Positions 46,425 through 56,438 are shown, counted from the first letter of the stretch. The stretch: DNA of 64,000 nucleotides from Algihabitans albus (GCF_003572205.1 NZ_QXNY01000004.1:62548-126547); one strand, 5' to 3'. Numbers and translations: made by a program. Notes: generated by a model not told the origin, from the letters alone.

Positions 46425-48587
46425 TTACTCGCTCTCGGCAGGTTTCTTGAGCTTCAAAAGTCCGCCAAGTACCGTCGAATTGTTCGCCGTCAGCAGCTTA
46501 CCGCCTGTTTCGGCCAGACCTTGAACAAAGTCGAGATAGGCCTTGTTGGCGGCGTTGGCCTGGGCGGCCGCGTCGGACGCGCCCTGACCCGTCCCGCTAC
46601 CCGCTTCGCCAGCGGCGGTTTGACCGCCGGCCAGACCGCTCATGTCCCGAAAAAGCTGACCGGCGGCCAACATCTGCAGCAAGGTGCCGCTGCCGGTGGG
46701 GTCCGGCAGCCCAGCGGCTCCCTGGAGCTGAACCGCGGGCGCCGCCAACTGGCCCGGAACGGCCTGTTCCGCGGCGGCGCGGGTCCCGGTCGCGACCGGC
46801 CCGATTTCCGGCGGTAAGATCGGGATCGGCGAGTCGCTCCAGTTCCAGAAGCGGTTCAGATCGATCTCCTCGGCACTGTTGGCTTCGCCCAATACCGCTT
46901 CGGCGAAGATGCCGCCGGAGGGCAGGGAGATGGTCGAACTTTGGCTCTCGAACTGACCGCCACTGAGGTAGGAGTCCTCGAAGGCCTGTTGCGCCGGCGC
47001 CTCCTCATCCGCGAAACGCAGACGGAAAGCCACGTAGTTGCCGAAAACCGCCACCGGCTTCGGGTCGAGCCGGCCGGCCAGAGGCTTGTTATCGTAGCTC
47101 CGCCCGGCAACCATCCCGTAGACTCGATGGTCGTCCAACCGCATCCAGATCTGCTGGTTGAAGAAGAGCTGCTCGCGATTTAGGCCTGCCGCGAGACGAT
47201 CCTGCTGTTCGACCAACAGCAGCCCTTCAAGTTCGGCAAGGCGGGTTTTGTATTGCGCCACCTGATTTTCTATTTTTGTATATTTATCAATTTCCTTCTT
47301 AATTTTTCGTTCTAATTCGCGCTTTCTCTCCACTCTTTTGTCATTTTGTTCGGATTCGGCAAAAGGAGACGCATGATAAACGCCACCATGCAGTCCGTAT
47401 TTACTTTTAAATCGGGAAATTTCTTCTGATATTTCTTGAATTTCGATAGCCGTCAGATCCGACTCTTTCCTCACAGCACGCGCCGCTGCCTCCAGATCCG
47501 GGATTTCCGACCGCAGCGCAGCGATCTCCTCCTGAAGAACCTGGCTGGTCGACTCTCCCTTCTTCTCCGCCGCATCGCCGCGCAGCAGCAGCAGCTTCCG
47601 AAGGTCCTCGAGCTCGAAATCCGTGGCGATCTCGATCAAGGTTTCGCGGTGCCGTTTGATGCTTGTTGCGTCGAACTCGACCAACTTGAGAGGCAAAAAG
47701 ATCAGCCGTTCGGCCTTGATCGCTTCTGTGACGAGACTGAAGACCTGGAGGAGTTCGAAGTACATCACGGTGAGCGCGTGCATGTGGTTGTAGTTGGCGA
47801 CCACCCTGGTCGTGACGGTCTCGCTTTCGCGCTCACTAACCTCCTGCACCAAACTGGCGCGCCGCGAACGTACGGCCTCCGCCACCTCGCGCGTGCGGTG
47901 ATGAATTTTCTGGTTGGCCTCGGACGCCAACTCGCGCTTGCCCGCGCTGAAGGACACCGAGGAACTGCTGGACAGGCTGCTGGCGCTCCCGGATGACCCG
48001 CCGAGCAGGCCGAAGAACGACCCGGAGCGTCCGCGCTGCCGGGCCTTGCTGCTGACGCGTGTCAAGGAACTGCCAATCTGGTTTTCGGCAGCGACGGCCT
48101 TTTGTACCTCGGAAACCGCACGGTTCTGCTCGTCCTCGCGGCTCAGCCGCTCGTCCTCGGCGATATCTTCCTCGCCGCTGCTCTGCGACTGACGCCGCCA
48201 GTCGACGACGGCGATTCGCGTCGCCTCGCCGGGCGCCAGACAAAGCGAGTGCAAAAGCTCGCCCAGGGCCAGGCCGATCTGCTGCCAACCCTGGCGGTGG
48301 GTGAGCAGGACCCCCTCCGCCGGTTCGGTCCCAAGCAGCGGCGACTCGGCGGAGAAGGGATCGAGCGGCTCGGCGATCGCCGACGCCGTCCTATCTTGCG
48401 CGAAACGCGCGATATGAACCGTTTGGTACTGAGCCGTTTCGCCGATCGCGTATTGGCGCATCTTCGGCACCAAGTAATCCGGCGTTCCCGAGTCCGCAGC
48501 CGATAAGTCGGATGAGGCCGTGAAGTCACCGGCGCCGGCTAACGCCTTCAACTGAACGTCGATGTCGCTCTTCGCCGTCGTGCTCAT
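46425..48587 (-). CDS. Large coiled-coil protein of unknown function
   Basis: This 720-residue protein has no signal peptide. The N-terminal part is soluble and rich in Asp/Ser. A serine/glycine-rich stretch follows at about 186-215, then a conserved-looking block around residues 260-281 (VANYNHMHALTVMYFELLQV), then long coiled coils at about 340-460, then a beta-rich region (WMRLDDHRVYGMVAGRSY and LPSGGIFAEAVLGEANSAE), and a C-terminal Ala/Gly-rich region. The segment 47265-47460 is strongly AT-rich and uses codons unlike the rest of the gene. The ATG at 48587 is preceded by GAGGGGCGAG. I recognise similar blocks in uncharacterised bacterial proteins but cannot assign a function. Confidence 0.8.
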   Translation of the reverse strand: MSTTAKSDIDVQLKALAGAGDFTASSDLSAADSGTPDYLVPKMRQYAIGETAQYQTVHIARFAQDRTASAIAEPLDPFSAESPLLGTEPAEGVLLTHRQGWQQIGLALGELLHSLCLAPGEATRIAVVDWRRQSQSSGEEDIAEDERLSREDEQNRAVSEVQKAVAAENQIGSSLTRVSSKARQRGRSGSFFGLLGGSSGSASSLSSSSSVSFSAGKRELASEANQKIHHRTREVAEAVRSRRASLVQEVSERESETVTTRVVANYNHMHALTVMYFELLQVFSLVTEAIKAERLIFLPLKLVEFDATSIKRHRETLIEIATDFELEDLRKLLLLRGDAAEKKGESTSQVLQEEIAALRSEIPDLEAAARAVRKESDLTAIEIQEISEEISRFKSKYGLHGGVYHASPFAESEQNDKRVERKRELERKIKKEIDKYTKIENQVAQYKTRLAELEGLLLVEQQDRLAAGLNREQLFFNQQIWMRLDDHRVYGMVAGRSYDNKPLAGRLDPKPVAVFGNYVAFRLRFADEEAPAQQAFEDSYLSGGQFESQSSTISLPSGGIFAEAVLGEANSAEEIDLNRFWNWSDSPIPILPPEIGPVATGTRAAAEQAVPGQLAAPAVQLQGAAGLPDPTGSGTLLQMLAAGQLFRDMSGLAGGQTAAGEAGSGTGQGASDAAAQANAANKAYLDFVQGLAETGGKLLTANNSTVLGGLLKLKKPAESE

Positions 48588-48723
48588 AATCTCGCCCCTC
48601 GAATATATGCATGACTTTGAATTCAATCATAACATGAATTCCAAGGCCGACCAGTCGGCAGGGGGAGCTTGAAGAACGGAACGCGCGCGCCGCGGAAAAT
48701 CTCCGTCGCCTCAGCGCGCTTGA

Positions 48724-49248
48724 TCACGACAAGTGCCGGAATTCCTCAAGAATGCGCCGGTAGAGATCGCGCTTGAAAGGAACGATCAAGGCCGGTAGTT
48801 CCTTGAATTCCGCCCACTTCCAGGCCTTGAACTCGGCGTGAGGGCCGAAGATGTCGAACTCCGCATCGGTCCCAAGGAATTCCAGGGCGTACCACTTCTG
48901 TTTCTGCCCCCGATAGCGGCCTTTCCAGAGCTTCGGCACCAGGTCCAAAGGCAGGTCGTAGGTCAGCCAGTCGCGGCTTTCGGCGATCAAGCGGGCGTTG
49001 GCGGTTCCGGTCTCCTCTTCCAACTCGCGGAAGACCGCGGCCTCTGGGTCTTCGCCTTTGTCGATGCCGCCCTGGGGCATCTGCCAAGCCGCATTAGCCA
49101 TGTCGGCACGTTGAGCCGCGAAAACCTTGCGCTCTCGATTGAACAACACTGCGCCCACACCCAGGCGGAACGGCAGAGCCGCCGCCTGTTCGGCGGAAGG
49201 CAGAGGGCCCGATGCGCCCGGGCCGTAAACCGTATCGCTTCGGCTCAT
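48724..49248 (-). CDS. rppH: RNA pyrophosphohydrolase (Nudix), RppH
   Basis: The 174-residue protein has the Nudix box GGIDKGEDPEAAVFRELEEE followed by TGT. Upstream are RLGVGAVLFNRERKVFAAQR and WQMPQGG; downstream are WLTYDLP, RGQKQKWYAL and WKWAEFKELP, all typical of RppH. It converts 5'-triphosphate mRNA ends to monophosphate and starts RNA decay. The start at 49248 has a perfect GAAGGAGGCG site; the upstream open frame belongs to non-coding sequence. It is 34 bases after the YibQ-like gene. Confidence 0.93.
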   Translation of the reverse strand: MSRSDTVYGPGASGPLPSAEQAAALPFRLGVGAVLFNRERKVFAAQRADMANAAWQMPQGGIDKGEDPEAAVFRELEEETGTANARLIAESRDWLTYDLPLDLVPKLWKGRYRGQKQKWYALEFLGTDAEFDIFGPHAEFKAWKWAEFKELPALIVPFKRDLYRRILEEFRHLS

Positions 49249-49282
49249 ATCGCCTCCTTCACTGGCGCACTTACTGCCGCGT

Positions 49283-50617
49283 TCACTGGGGCGACTGACT
49301 GTTCGCCACCGCCGTGACCGGTGCCAAGGCCAGCCCCTTGCCGGGGAGCGTTCTCGCCCATTCCACCAGGAATGCGAGCGTCGTGGGGTTCGGCTGCCCC
49401 AGGGCAACGGCGGTGCCGCGCTCGCGCGCGATCCGCTCCACCTGCGCCAGGCTGGCATCGACGGCCGGAGTGGCCGCCATTCGCGCATCCAGACTGCGAT
49501 CGTTGATCGCCACCGGCAAACCCAAGGTCACGGCCAGCCGCGCCGCATGAGGCGTATCGACCGGGCGATTGTCGACGTACAGCAGGCCTCGGCGGCCAAG
49601 CTCGCTCAGAACCGGCGTCAAAGCCTGCGTATCTCCAACGAAGCGCGACCCGAGCGTCCCGACCACGCCGACGTAGTCCCGTCCACGGCCCAAAACCAAA
49701 CCGAGACGCTCCAGATTGTCGTCAGGCCGGGCGCTGGTCAGGAGCGCCATGGTGCCGGGATCGTCGCGCGTTGCCGGCTCCATCGGCAAATCGATCAGCA
49801 CCTCATGGCCGAAGGCACGCGCTGTCCGCATGAACTCTTCTGTCTGCTTGGCGTAGGGTGAGAAAGACAGCGAAATCTCCGGCGGTAGCTGTTCGATCGC
49901 CTGCAGGGTGCGCGGGCCGTTGAGACCCAGGCCGGTGATTACGATGGCGATCAGCGGCCGCTCGTCCGGTGGAATGAAAGACCGGGCGAAGCGCTGCCAG
50001 GCCGGCACGACGGGCGGCGCGGGCGCAGGAGGTGTGGCCTCCGGAGCCGCGGGCAGAGCCGCCGTTTGCGTCTCCTGCGCCGGTGGAACCGCCTGAGGAC
50101 CGCCGGCCCGGTTTTCGCTGGATGGCTCCGCAGCCATGCTGCCGGTCTCGGCGACCTCTCCGGCAGGCGGCTGGCGCGCCGTGCGCAGTTCCGACTCACC
50201 GGACTCGCGGTCGCCCGGAGGTGTGGGCGCGGCCTCCGACTCGAGTTCAGGTAACGGCGCTGACTGCGGCCCCGCCAGGTCCAGCTCCGATCCCAACTCG
50301 TCCGACGCCGTCGTTTCCTGACCTTCGGTCGCCGCGTCGGTGATGGGCGGAACCGGCGGGCTGGGCTCCACATCGACCTCGGCCAACTCCTCGCCGGCCG
50401 GCGTCGTCTCCGTCAAAACCGCAATCTGGGGCTCGAGTTCGGGCCAATAGACATAGGCCGCGGCGGCGGCCAGCAAGACGGCAAGCAACATCCAAGCCGA
50501 CAGCAAGGCAAGGCTGGCAACGCTACGGCGCGATTCCTTGCCGGCAGCCGAACCGATCACCTGACGCGATGGACCTATCGGACCGCCGCGTCCTCCTAGT
50601 TTCCGTCCAAGAGCCAC
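49283..50617 (-). CDS. Divergent polysaccharide deacetylase family protein (YibQ-like)
   Basis: The 444-residue protein has a single N-terminal transmembrane helix (about 33-57), a long Pro/Ala/Glu-rich periplasmic linker to about residue 215, and a divergent polysaccharide deacetylase domain. That domain contains RPLIAIVITGLGLNGPRTLQ, EISLSFSPYAKQTEEFMRTA, EVLIDLPMEPATRDDPG and RGLLYVDNRPVDTPHAARLA. It is placed next to ctpA and envC, a common proteobacterial cluster for cell envelope maintenance. Enzymatic activity is not established for the family. Confidence 0.88.
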   Translation of the reverse strand: MALGRKLGGRGGPIGPSRQVIGSAAGKESRRSVASLALLSAWMLLAVLLAAAAAYVYWPELEPQIAVLTETTPAGEELAEVDVEPSPPVPPITDAATEGQETTASDELGSELDLAGPQSAPLPELESEAAPTPPGDRESGESELRTARQPPAGEVAETGSMAAEPSSENRAGGPQAVPPAQETQTAALPAAPEATPPAPAPPVVPAWQRFARSFIPPDERPLIAIVITGLGLNGPRTLQAIEQLPPEISLSFSPYAKQTEEFMRTARAFGHEVLIDLPMEPATRDDPGTMALLTSARPDDNLERLGLVLGRGRDYVGVVGTLGSRFVGDTQALTPVLSELGRRGLLYVDNRPVDTPHAARLAVTLGLPVAINDRSLDARMAATPAVDASLAQVERIARERGTAVALGQPNPTTLAFLVEWARTLPGKGLALAPVTAVANSQSPQ

Positions 50618-50669
50618 CTGGTGAGTGCTGCCTCGATCCGATCAGGTGCGCCTCAACGGCGCAGTCCGA

Positions 50670-51953
50670 TCAGTTTACGGTGCGCTGGCTATACAAAACC
50701 AGACCGCGCAAGAGATCGAGGGCGCGCGCCAACTGATAGTCTTCGAGGGCCTGATCCTGCGGAGCGTTCTCGGCCTGAGGTCCGGACTCTTCGACGGGTG
50801 CCTCTTCCGCTTCCAGGCTGCCGCGCAAATCCGCCTCGCTGCGGCCGGCTGGCCCATCGATCGTCTCCAGGCGCGCGCGCTCCACCAGGATATCGGGATC
50901 GATGCCCTTGGCCTGTATCGAGCGTCCACTCGGGGTGTAGTAGCGCGCCGTGGTCAGACGCATGGCACCGGCGCTACCGAGCGGCATGACTGTCTGCACC
51001 GAGCCCTTGCCGAAGGACTTCGTTCCCATGACGATAGCCCGGCGATGATCCTGCAGTGCACCGGCCACGATCTCCGAGGCTGAAGCGGAACCGCCGTTGA
51101 TCAGCACCACGATCGGAAGACCGTCGACGAGATCGCCCGAGCGCGCATTGTATCGGCTGGAGTCTTCTTCGTAGCGGCCACGGGTCGAGACGATCTCGCC
51201 GCGCTCCAGAAAGGCGTCGGAGACGGACACGGCCTGATCCAAGAGCCCACCCGGATTGTTGCGGAGATCCAGGACGATACCGCCGAAGTTCTCGCCGAGC
51301 TCTTCTTCGAACTCCGCAATGGCTTCTTCCACCCCGGATGTCGTTTGCTCGTTGAAGGCGGTCACGCGGACGTAGCCGATGTTGCCTTCCTGACGCGAGC
51401 GAACGGACTGCACGGTAATGATGTCGCGCTCGATGGAGATGTCGAAGGGCTCTTCCTCGCCCCGGCGCACCGTGATCGTCAGCGACGTCCCGACGGGCCC
51501 GCGCATCATGTCCACGGCCTCGGAAAGCTCAAGGCCCATCACGGGCTCGCCGTCCAGATGGGTGATCAGATCGCCCGCCTCGACGCCGGCGCGGAAGGCC
51601 GGTGTATCGTCGATCGGCGAGACCACCCGGACCAGCCCGTTCTCCATCGTCACCTCGATGCCGAGCCCACCGAACTCGCCCCGGGTCTGCACCTGCATGT
51701 CGTTGAAGCTATCGGCATCCAAATAGCTCGAGTGGGGATCGAGATCGCTCAACATGCCTTGGATCGCCGCTTCGATCAGCGTCTCGTCGCTGACCTCCTC
51801 GACGTACTCGGCCCGGACGCGTTCGAAGACGTCAGCGAAGACCTTTAACTGTCGAAAGATCTCTTCGTCGTCGCCGTTCTGGGCCTTGGCCCCCGTCGGC
51901 AACAGGACGGCCGCACAGATGGCGGCCGCAACCGCCGTTTTCGCAAAGCGCAT
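50670..51953 (-). CDS. ctpA: Carboxy-terminal processing peptidase, S41 family
   Basis: The 427-residue protein has a signal peptide (MRFAKTAVAAAICAAVLLPT), the tail-specific protease N-terminal helices with GMLSDLDPHSSYLD, and a PDZ domain with FGGLGIEVTMENGLVRVVSP. In the catalytic domain Ser lies in GGSASASEIVAGALQ and Lys in GTKSFGKGSVQTV. It cleaves periplasmic substrates from their C-termini. Its ATG overlaps the envC stop (TGATG), so the two are translationally coupled. Confidence 0.95.
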   Translation of the reverse strand: MRFAKTAVAAAICAAVLLPTGAKAQNGDDEEIFRQLKVFADVFERVRAEYVEEVSDETLIEAAIQGMLSDLDPHSSYLDADSFNDMQVQTRGEFGGLGIEVTMENGLVRVVSPIDDTPAFRAGVEAGDLITHLDGEPVMGLELSEAVDMMRGPVGTSLTITVRRGEEEPFDISIERDIITVQSVRSRQEGNIGYVRVTAFNEQTTSGVEEAIAEFEEELGENFGGIVLDLRNNPGGLLDQAVSVSDAFLERGEIVSTRGRYEEDSSRYNARSGDLVDGLPIVVLINGGSASASEIVAGALQDHRRAIVMGTKSFGKGSVQTVMPLGSAGAMRLTTARYYTPSGRSIQAKGIDPDILVERARLETIDGPAGRSEADLRGSLEAEEAPVEESGPQAENAPQDQALEDYQLARALDLLRGLVLYSQRTVN

Positions 51954-53404
51954 CAGCCTCTCGCTCTCTCTTCGTCCATCGCCAACCACGGCAGGGGATT
52001 GATCGGTTGGCTGTCGCGCCGCAGCTCGTAGTAGAGACGGGATGCCCCTACGCTGCCATCTTGGCCACCCATCATACCGATGGGCTCCCCGGCCAGAACC
52101 CATTGACCCACAACGGCATCGATCCGCTCCAGCCCAGACAGCAGGCTATGGTATCGCCCGTCGTGCTCGATGATCAACAGCAGCCCGTAACGCCGAAAGG
52201 GCCCTGCGAAGGCCACTTGCCCGTCGAAAGGCGCCACCACCTGCGCTCTAGGCCTGGACTCCATATAGATCCCACGGGCACGGGCGTCGATGCCGCCTGC
52301 CAATTCCTCGCCGAAATTGACAGCAACGTGACCGGCCACCGGTAGCCGCAGACTGCTCTGAACGTCGGGAAACGGGCGGACACTTCCCGGCCGGACCAAA
52401 GGCGATTGCGGCAAGCTGGCGACCAGGGGCGGCGGCAACGAAGCTTCGTCGGGACCGGTCTCGCGGGCCAGGTCGATCTCGGCAGGCGGTTCGGCGGCAG
52501 GTTCGGCGTCCGACTCGACCGATTGCACGTCCGGCGCGGAGCGCCGACTGCGGCGCAGTTCTTCAGCCCGAACCAGAGCCGCCATTGCCGCCTCGGTCTC
52601 GCGTCCGCGGCGCTCCTGCGCCTCGGCCGCCAGGCGCTCCACAAGCTCTTGAAGGTCCTCGACCTCCTCCGCCAGACGCTGAACCCGCAAGGCCGCCTCG
52701 GTGCCGGCCGTCAGCGCCTCCTGCTGCAAGACCAGCTTCTGCCCGGCCAAGTCTTCGATGCTCGCCCGCTCCACAGTCAAAGCGTCGCGTGTGAACGCCA
52801 GGGCGTCTCTTTCTCCCGACGTCGCCTCGGTCAAGGCCGCCAAACGGTCCAGATCCCGCCGCACCTCCGAGGCACGCCGTTCCAGCTCCGGAACGGTGGC
52901 CGACAACAAGAGAGCGGTGCGCGCCGTTTCCAGCGCTCCTCCTGGCGAGGCCAGCAGCATTTCCGAGGGCTGCAATGCCATCCGCTGGAGCGCCGCGAGG
53001 GTCACCGTCAACTGAACGTTCCGCTCGGCAAGACGTGCACGCTGGCGCAGTTCCGCAGCACGCCGAAAGGCCACGGCGATCTCCGCGACCGAAAGCTGCC
53101 TTTCCAGCTCCTGAGCCCGCGCTGCGGCGGCGATGGAGTCGCGGCGCAAGCGCTCGACCTCCTCTTGCAGTGATGCGGCACGGGCCTGAGCCGCGCTCTC
53201 GGCCGCCTCGCCCGCCTCGATCTCGCGCTGCAGCTCTTCCAACCGCTCGACCTGCGGCACCGCCTCTCGGGCTGTTTCTTGGGCCAGGGCCGAAGCGGCG
53301 AAGAGACTGGAGCCTAGAAGCAGACTAAGGAGGACTTGCAGCACACAGGAAAGCCTGTCGCAGAGTTGCGTCGGAATTGCGGCAGCGGGAGACCACACAG
53401 ACAT
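51953..53404 (-). CDS. envC: EnvC-like murein hydrolase activator (coiled coil, degenerate LytM)
   Basis: The 483-residue protein has an N-terminal signal/anchor region (about 20-42), long coiled coils at about 50-285 (EELQREIEAGEAAESAAQA and following), a disordered linker, and a C-terminal peptidase M23/LytM domain. The usual metal-binding His positions are replaced: the HLHFE position reads SRLYYELR and the earlier HxxxD position reads GIYMESRP. It therefore probably activates amidases at the division site rather than cutting peptidoglycan itself. Adjacent ctpA is co-translated. Confidence 0.88.
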   Translation of the reverse strand: MSVWSPAAAIPTQLCDRLSCVLQVLLSLLLGSSLFAASALAQETAREAVPQVERLEELQREIEAGEAAESAAQARAASLQEEVERLRRDSIAAAARAQELERQLSVAEIAVAFRRAAELRQRARLAERNVQLTVTLAALQRMALQPSEMLLASPGGALETARTALLLSATVPELERRASEVRRDLDRLAALTEATSGERDALAFTRDALTVERASIEDLAGQKLVLQQEALTAGTEAALRVQRLAEEVEDLQELVERLAAEAQERRGRETEAAMAALVRAEELRRSRRSAPDVQSVESDAEPAAEPPAEIDLARETGPDEASLPPPLVASLPQSPLVRPGSVRPFPDVQSSLRLPVAGHVAVNFGEELAGGIDARARGIYMESRPRAQVVAPFDGQVAFAGPFRRYGLLLIIEHDGRYHSLLSGLERIDAVVGQWVLAGEPIGMMGGQDGSVGASRLYYELRRDSQPINPLPWLAMDEERARG

Positions 53405-53410
53405 TGACGC

Positions 53411-53881
53411 TCACGCCCTATGGTAGGGATGACCGGTTAGGATCGTTCCGGCCCGATAGAGCTGCTCTGCCAACAGAATACGAACGAGAAGGTGTGGCCA
53501 AGTCATGCTCCCAAAGGAAAGAAGGAGATCCGCTTCCGCGCGCAAATCGGCGTGTAGCCCATCGGCGCCGCCGATCCAAAAGCCGACGACGCGGCGTCCG
53601 TCTTCGATCCAGCCGCCAAGGTGTTGGGCGAAGGCATCGCTGTCCAGAGATCTGCCGCGCTCGTCCAAGGCGACGCGCACGGCTCCCTCGGGCAGCGCGG
53701 CGCGCAGCAGTTCGGCTTCGCGCAGCATCCGTTCAGAAGACGGCAGCGGGCGACGCGCCTCTACCTCACGGAGTTCCAGCGGACCGAGTGGACCGCGGCC
53801 GAGGCGACCGGCGTAGTCCGCATAGAGGTCACGCATAGGACCCGGCTTCAGGCGGCCGACGGCCGCCAGCACAGATCGCAT
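53411..53881 (-). CDS. rlmH: 23S rRNA pseudouridine-1915 N3-methyltransferase
   Basis: The 156-residue SPOUT methyltransferase contains VALDERGRSLDSDAFAQHL, VGFWIGGADGLHADLRAEAD and the C-terminal EQLYRAGTILTGHPYHR, the RlmH/YbeA signatures. It methylates pseudouridine 1915 in helix 69 of 23S rRNA. The ATG at 53881 begins the conserved MRSVLAAVGRLKPGP. An ATG two codons upstream and the longer open frame are less likely. It follows rsfS, the common gene order. Confidence 0.93.
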   Translation of the reverse strand: MRSVLAAVGRLKPGPMRDLYADYAGRLGRGPLGPLELREVEARRPLPSSERMLREAELLRAALPEGAVRVALDERGRSLDSDAFAQHLGGWIEDGRRVVGFWIGGADGLHADLRAEADLLLSFGSMTWPHLLVRILLAEQLYRAGTILTGHPYHRA

Positions 53882-53956
53882 CCCCATCCTCGCTCCGGCC
53901 CTACGGCCGCCCGCTTGGCAGATCCCCCACCCGGACGGCACTCCGCCGGGCAGGCG

Positions 53957-54352
53957 TCAGGCGTTGGCGGCCTGCGCCCTCGGCCCGCCCGCAGCCGGCG
54001 TCATCCACATCTTTTCGAGATTGTAGAAGTCGCGGACCTCGGGTCGGAAGATATGCACGACCACGTCCAAGGCATCGATCACGACCCAGTCGCAGGTCCG
54101 TTGCCCCTCGATCGAGACATGGCCGTAGCCCGCCGCCTTCAGCCGCTCGCGCAGCTTCTCGGCGATTGCACCCACCTGGCGGGTCGAGCGACCGCTGGCG
54201 ACAACCATGTAATCGGCGATGGACGACCTGCCTGCCAGGTCAATGACGACGATGTCTTCTGCCTTGTCGTCGTCGAGCGAGGATTGAACGAGTTCGACCA
54301 GATATCGGCTATCGCCGGGGTGGCCGGCCGCAGGTTCGGCCGACCGCTCCAT
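53957..54352 (-). CDS. rsfS: Ribosome silencing factor RsfS
   Basis: The 131-residue protein shows the RsfS/DUF143 pattern: LVQSSLDDDKAEDIVVIDL, SSIADYMVVASGRSTRQVGA, then CDWVVIDALDVVVHIFRPE and REFY-type RDFYNLEKMW. It binds L14 and blocks subunit joining during starvation. The order nadD-rsfS-rlmH is conserved among bacteria. Confidence 0.95.
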   Translation of the reverse strand: MERSAEPAAGHPGDSRYLVELVQSSLDDDKAEDIVVIDLAGRSSIADYMVVASGRSTRQVGAIAEKLRERLKAAGYGHVSIEGQRTCDWVVIDALDVVVHIFRPEVRDFYNLEKMWMTPAAGGPRAQAANA

Positions 54353-54393
54353 GACGCTTTGCGTCGCGCTGCGGTCGAGTATGGCTTACACCC

Positions 54394-55122
54394 TCACCTT
54401 TCTGTGGCGACCACTGCTTCATCCTGGTCGCCGCGCGGCCCGCTTTTGTCCATCCCGTCTTCCGGGATTGCCGACGGCGCGCGAGCCCTCAACGCCGTGG
54501 CCGAGAGCGCGGACTTGGGAATATGGAGAAACGTCCATGCCGGAGGCGATGCCAAAACCAGCCTTCCGGCGCTCCTCTCCGGAATGCGGGCGCGGACAAA
54601 TCGCCGCGCGGCCTTCCCGGCCACAGGTGTAAAAGAATAAGCGGGACGGTCTAGAACCGCAACGCCGACAGTGTGAAAAATTTCTTGCCAGGCAGCCCAG
54701 CGGTCGATTTGTCCGAGGTTATCCGCCCCCATCAGCCAGGCAAATCGGGTGCCCGGAAACCAGTGAACCAGGGCACGCAAGGTGTCCGCCGTCAGCGTGC
54801 CGGGGAGCAATCGCTCCAAGGCCGTGATCCGCAGCCGCGGGTGCCGCGCCAGCTGCTTCGCTTGCGCCAAGCGATCGCCCAAACGAGCCATACCTGCCTG
54901 CGATTTCAAGGGGTTCTGGGGACTGACCAGCCACCAGACCTCGTCGAGTTGCAAGCGTTTCAGAGCCTGCTGCGAGATGTGCAGATGACCGACGTGCGCC
55001 GGGTTGAACGAGCCGCCGAGCAGACCGATTCGCGCACCGGGCGGGGGCAGCCATCCGCCCAACTCCGCAGCGAGGCGACGCCGGGTGACGAAAGGGGGCG
55101 GCCGCAGCCGGGAGAACACCAT
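54394..55122 (-). CDS. nadD: Nicotinate-mononucleotide adenylyltransferase
   Basis: The 242-residue protein has the nucleotidyltransferase motif IGLLGGSFNPAHVGHLHIS, the substrate motif QNPLKSQAGMA, FAWLMGADNLGQIDRWAAW, and the C-terminal SATALRARAPS, where the usual reading is ISSTxIR. It makes deamido-NAD from nicotinate mononucleotide and ATP. An N-terminal extension of about 28 residues before the conserved motif and a longer C-terminus make it larger than E. coli NadD. Confidence 0.93.
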   Translation of the reverse strand: MVFSRLRPPPFVTRRRLAAELGGWLPPPGARIGLLGGSFNPAHVGHLHISQQALKRLQLDEVWWLVSPQNPLKSQAGMARLGDRLAQAKQLARHPRLRITALERLLPGTLTADTLRALVHWFPGTRFAWLMGADNLGQIDRWAAWQEIFHTVGVAVLDRPAYSFTPVAGKAARRFVRARIPERSAGRLVLASPPAWTFLHIPKSALSATALRARAPSAIPEDGMDKSGPRGDQDEAVVATER

Positions 55123-55146
55123 GGCAACCGGCTGAAAACCCGAATC

Positions 55147-56438
55147 CTACGGCCGAATCTGGCCTTGGCCGTGCAGACGATACTTATAGATCGTCAGTTC
55201 ATTAGCGCCGACCGGGCCGCGGGCGTGCAGTCGACCAGTGGAAATGCCGATCTCGGCGCCCATGCCAAACTCCCCGCCATCCGCGAACTGGGTCGAAGCG
55301 TTGTGCATGACGATTGCCGAATCGACACGATTCAGGAAGGTCTCGGCTACCGCCGCATCTTCAGTGACGATGGCGTCGGTGTGATGGGACCCATGGCGAT
55401 TGACGTGATCGATCGCGGCCTCCAGGTCCTCCACCGTCTTGATCGCCAGAATCGGCGCCAGGAATTCCGTGTCCCAGTCGGCCGCTTTCGCAGGAAGGAC
55501 GCGGCCATCCAGAGCCTGCACGGCGGCATCGCCCCGCAGTTCGCAGCCGCGCTCCGCCAGAGCCTCCAGGATCGGCGGCAGCAGGCGTTCCGCCACCTCA
55601 CGGTCGATCAACAGCGTTTCGGTCGCCCCGCAAATACCGGTGCGTCGCATCTTGGCGTTGACCGCGATGGCCCGAGCTTTCGAAGGGTCCGCAGCGGCAT
55701 GGATATAGGTGTGACAGTTGCCGTCCAGGTGCGCCAACACCGGCACCGTTGCCTCCCGCATGACGCGCTCGATCAGACCGCGACCGCCCCGCGGCACGAT
55801 CACATCGACATAGTCGTGCATCCGCAGCAGATGCCCGACGGCGGCACGGTCTGTGCTGGGCGGACGCTGCAAACAAGCTTCGGGCAGGCCTGCCGCCGCC
55901 AGACCTCTGTGCAGAGCGGCAAGAATCGCGCCCGATGAGTGGAAGGATTCCGAGCCGCCACGCAGGATCGCGGCATTACCTGCCTTGAGGCAGAGCGCGC
56001 CGGCGTCGGCGGTGACGTTGGGCCGGCTCTCGTAGACAATCCCAACGACACCCAGCGGAACGGCCACCCGCTCGATGACCAAGCCATTCGGCCGCTCCCA
56101 ATCGGCCAGGACCCGGCCCACGGGATCGGGCTGCGCCGCGATCGCTTCGACGCCCCCGGCCATCGCCTCGACGCGTGCTTCGGTCAGCTCAAGCCGGTCG
56201 AGGAGAGCCGGAGTCAGGTCGCGGGCTCGAGCCGCCGCCATGTCCTGACGGTTGGCCGCGAGGAGTGTCGAGAGGTCCTCACGCAAAGCTGCGGCGGCAG
56301 CGCGCAGGGCAACCTGCTTGGTCTCCGCCGACGCAGTCGCGAGAAGCGACGCAGCCTCGCGGGCTGCGGAGCCGATCGCCAGCATGTCGGCTTCCAACGT
56401 GTCCTTGAAGGCGGCTTCGGCGTTCATGGCTGCACTCA

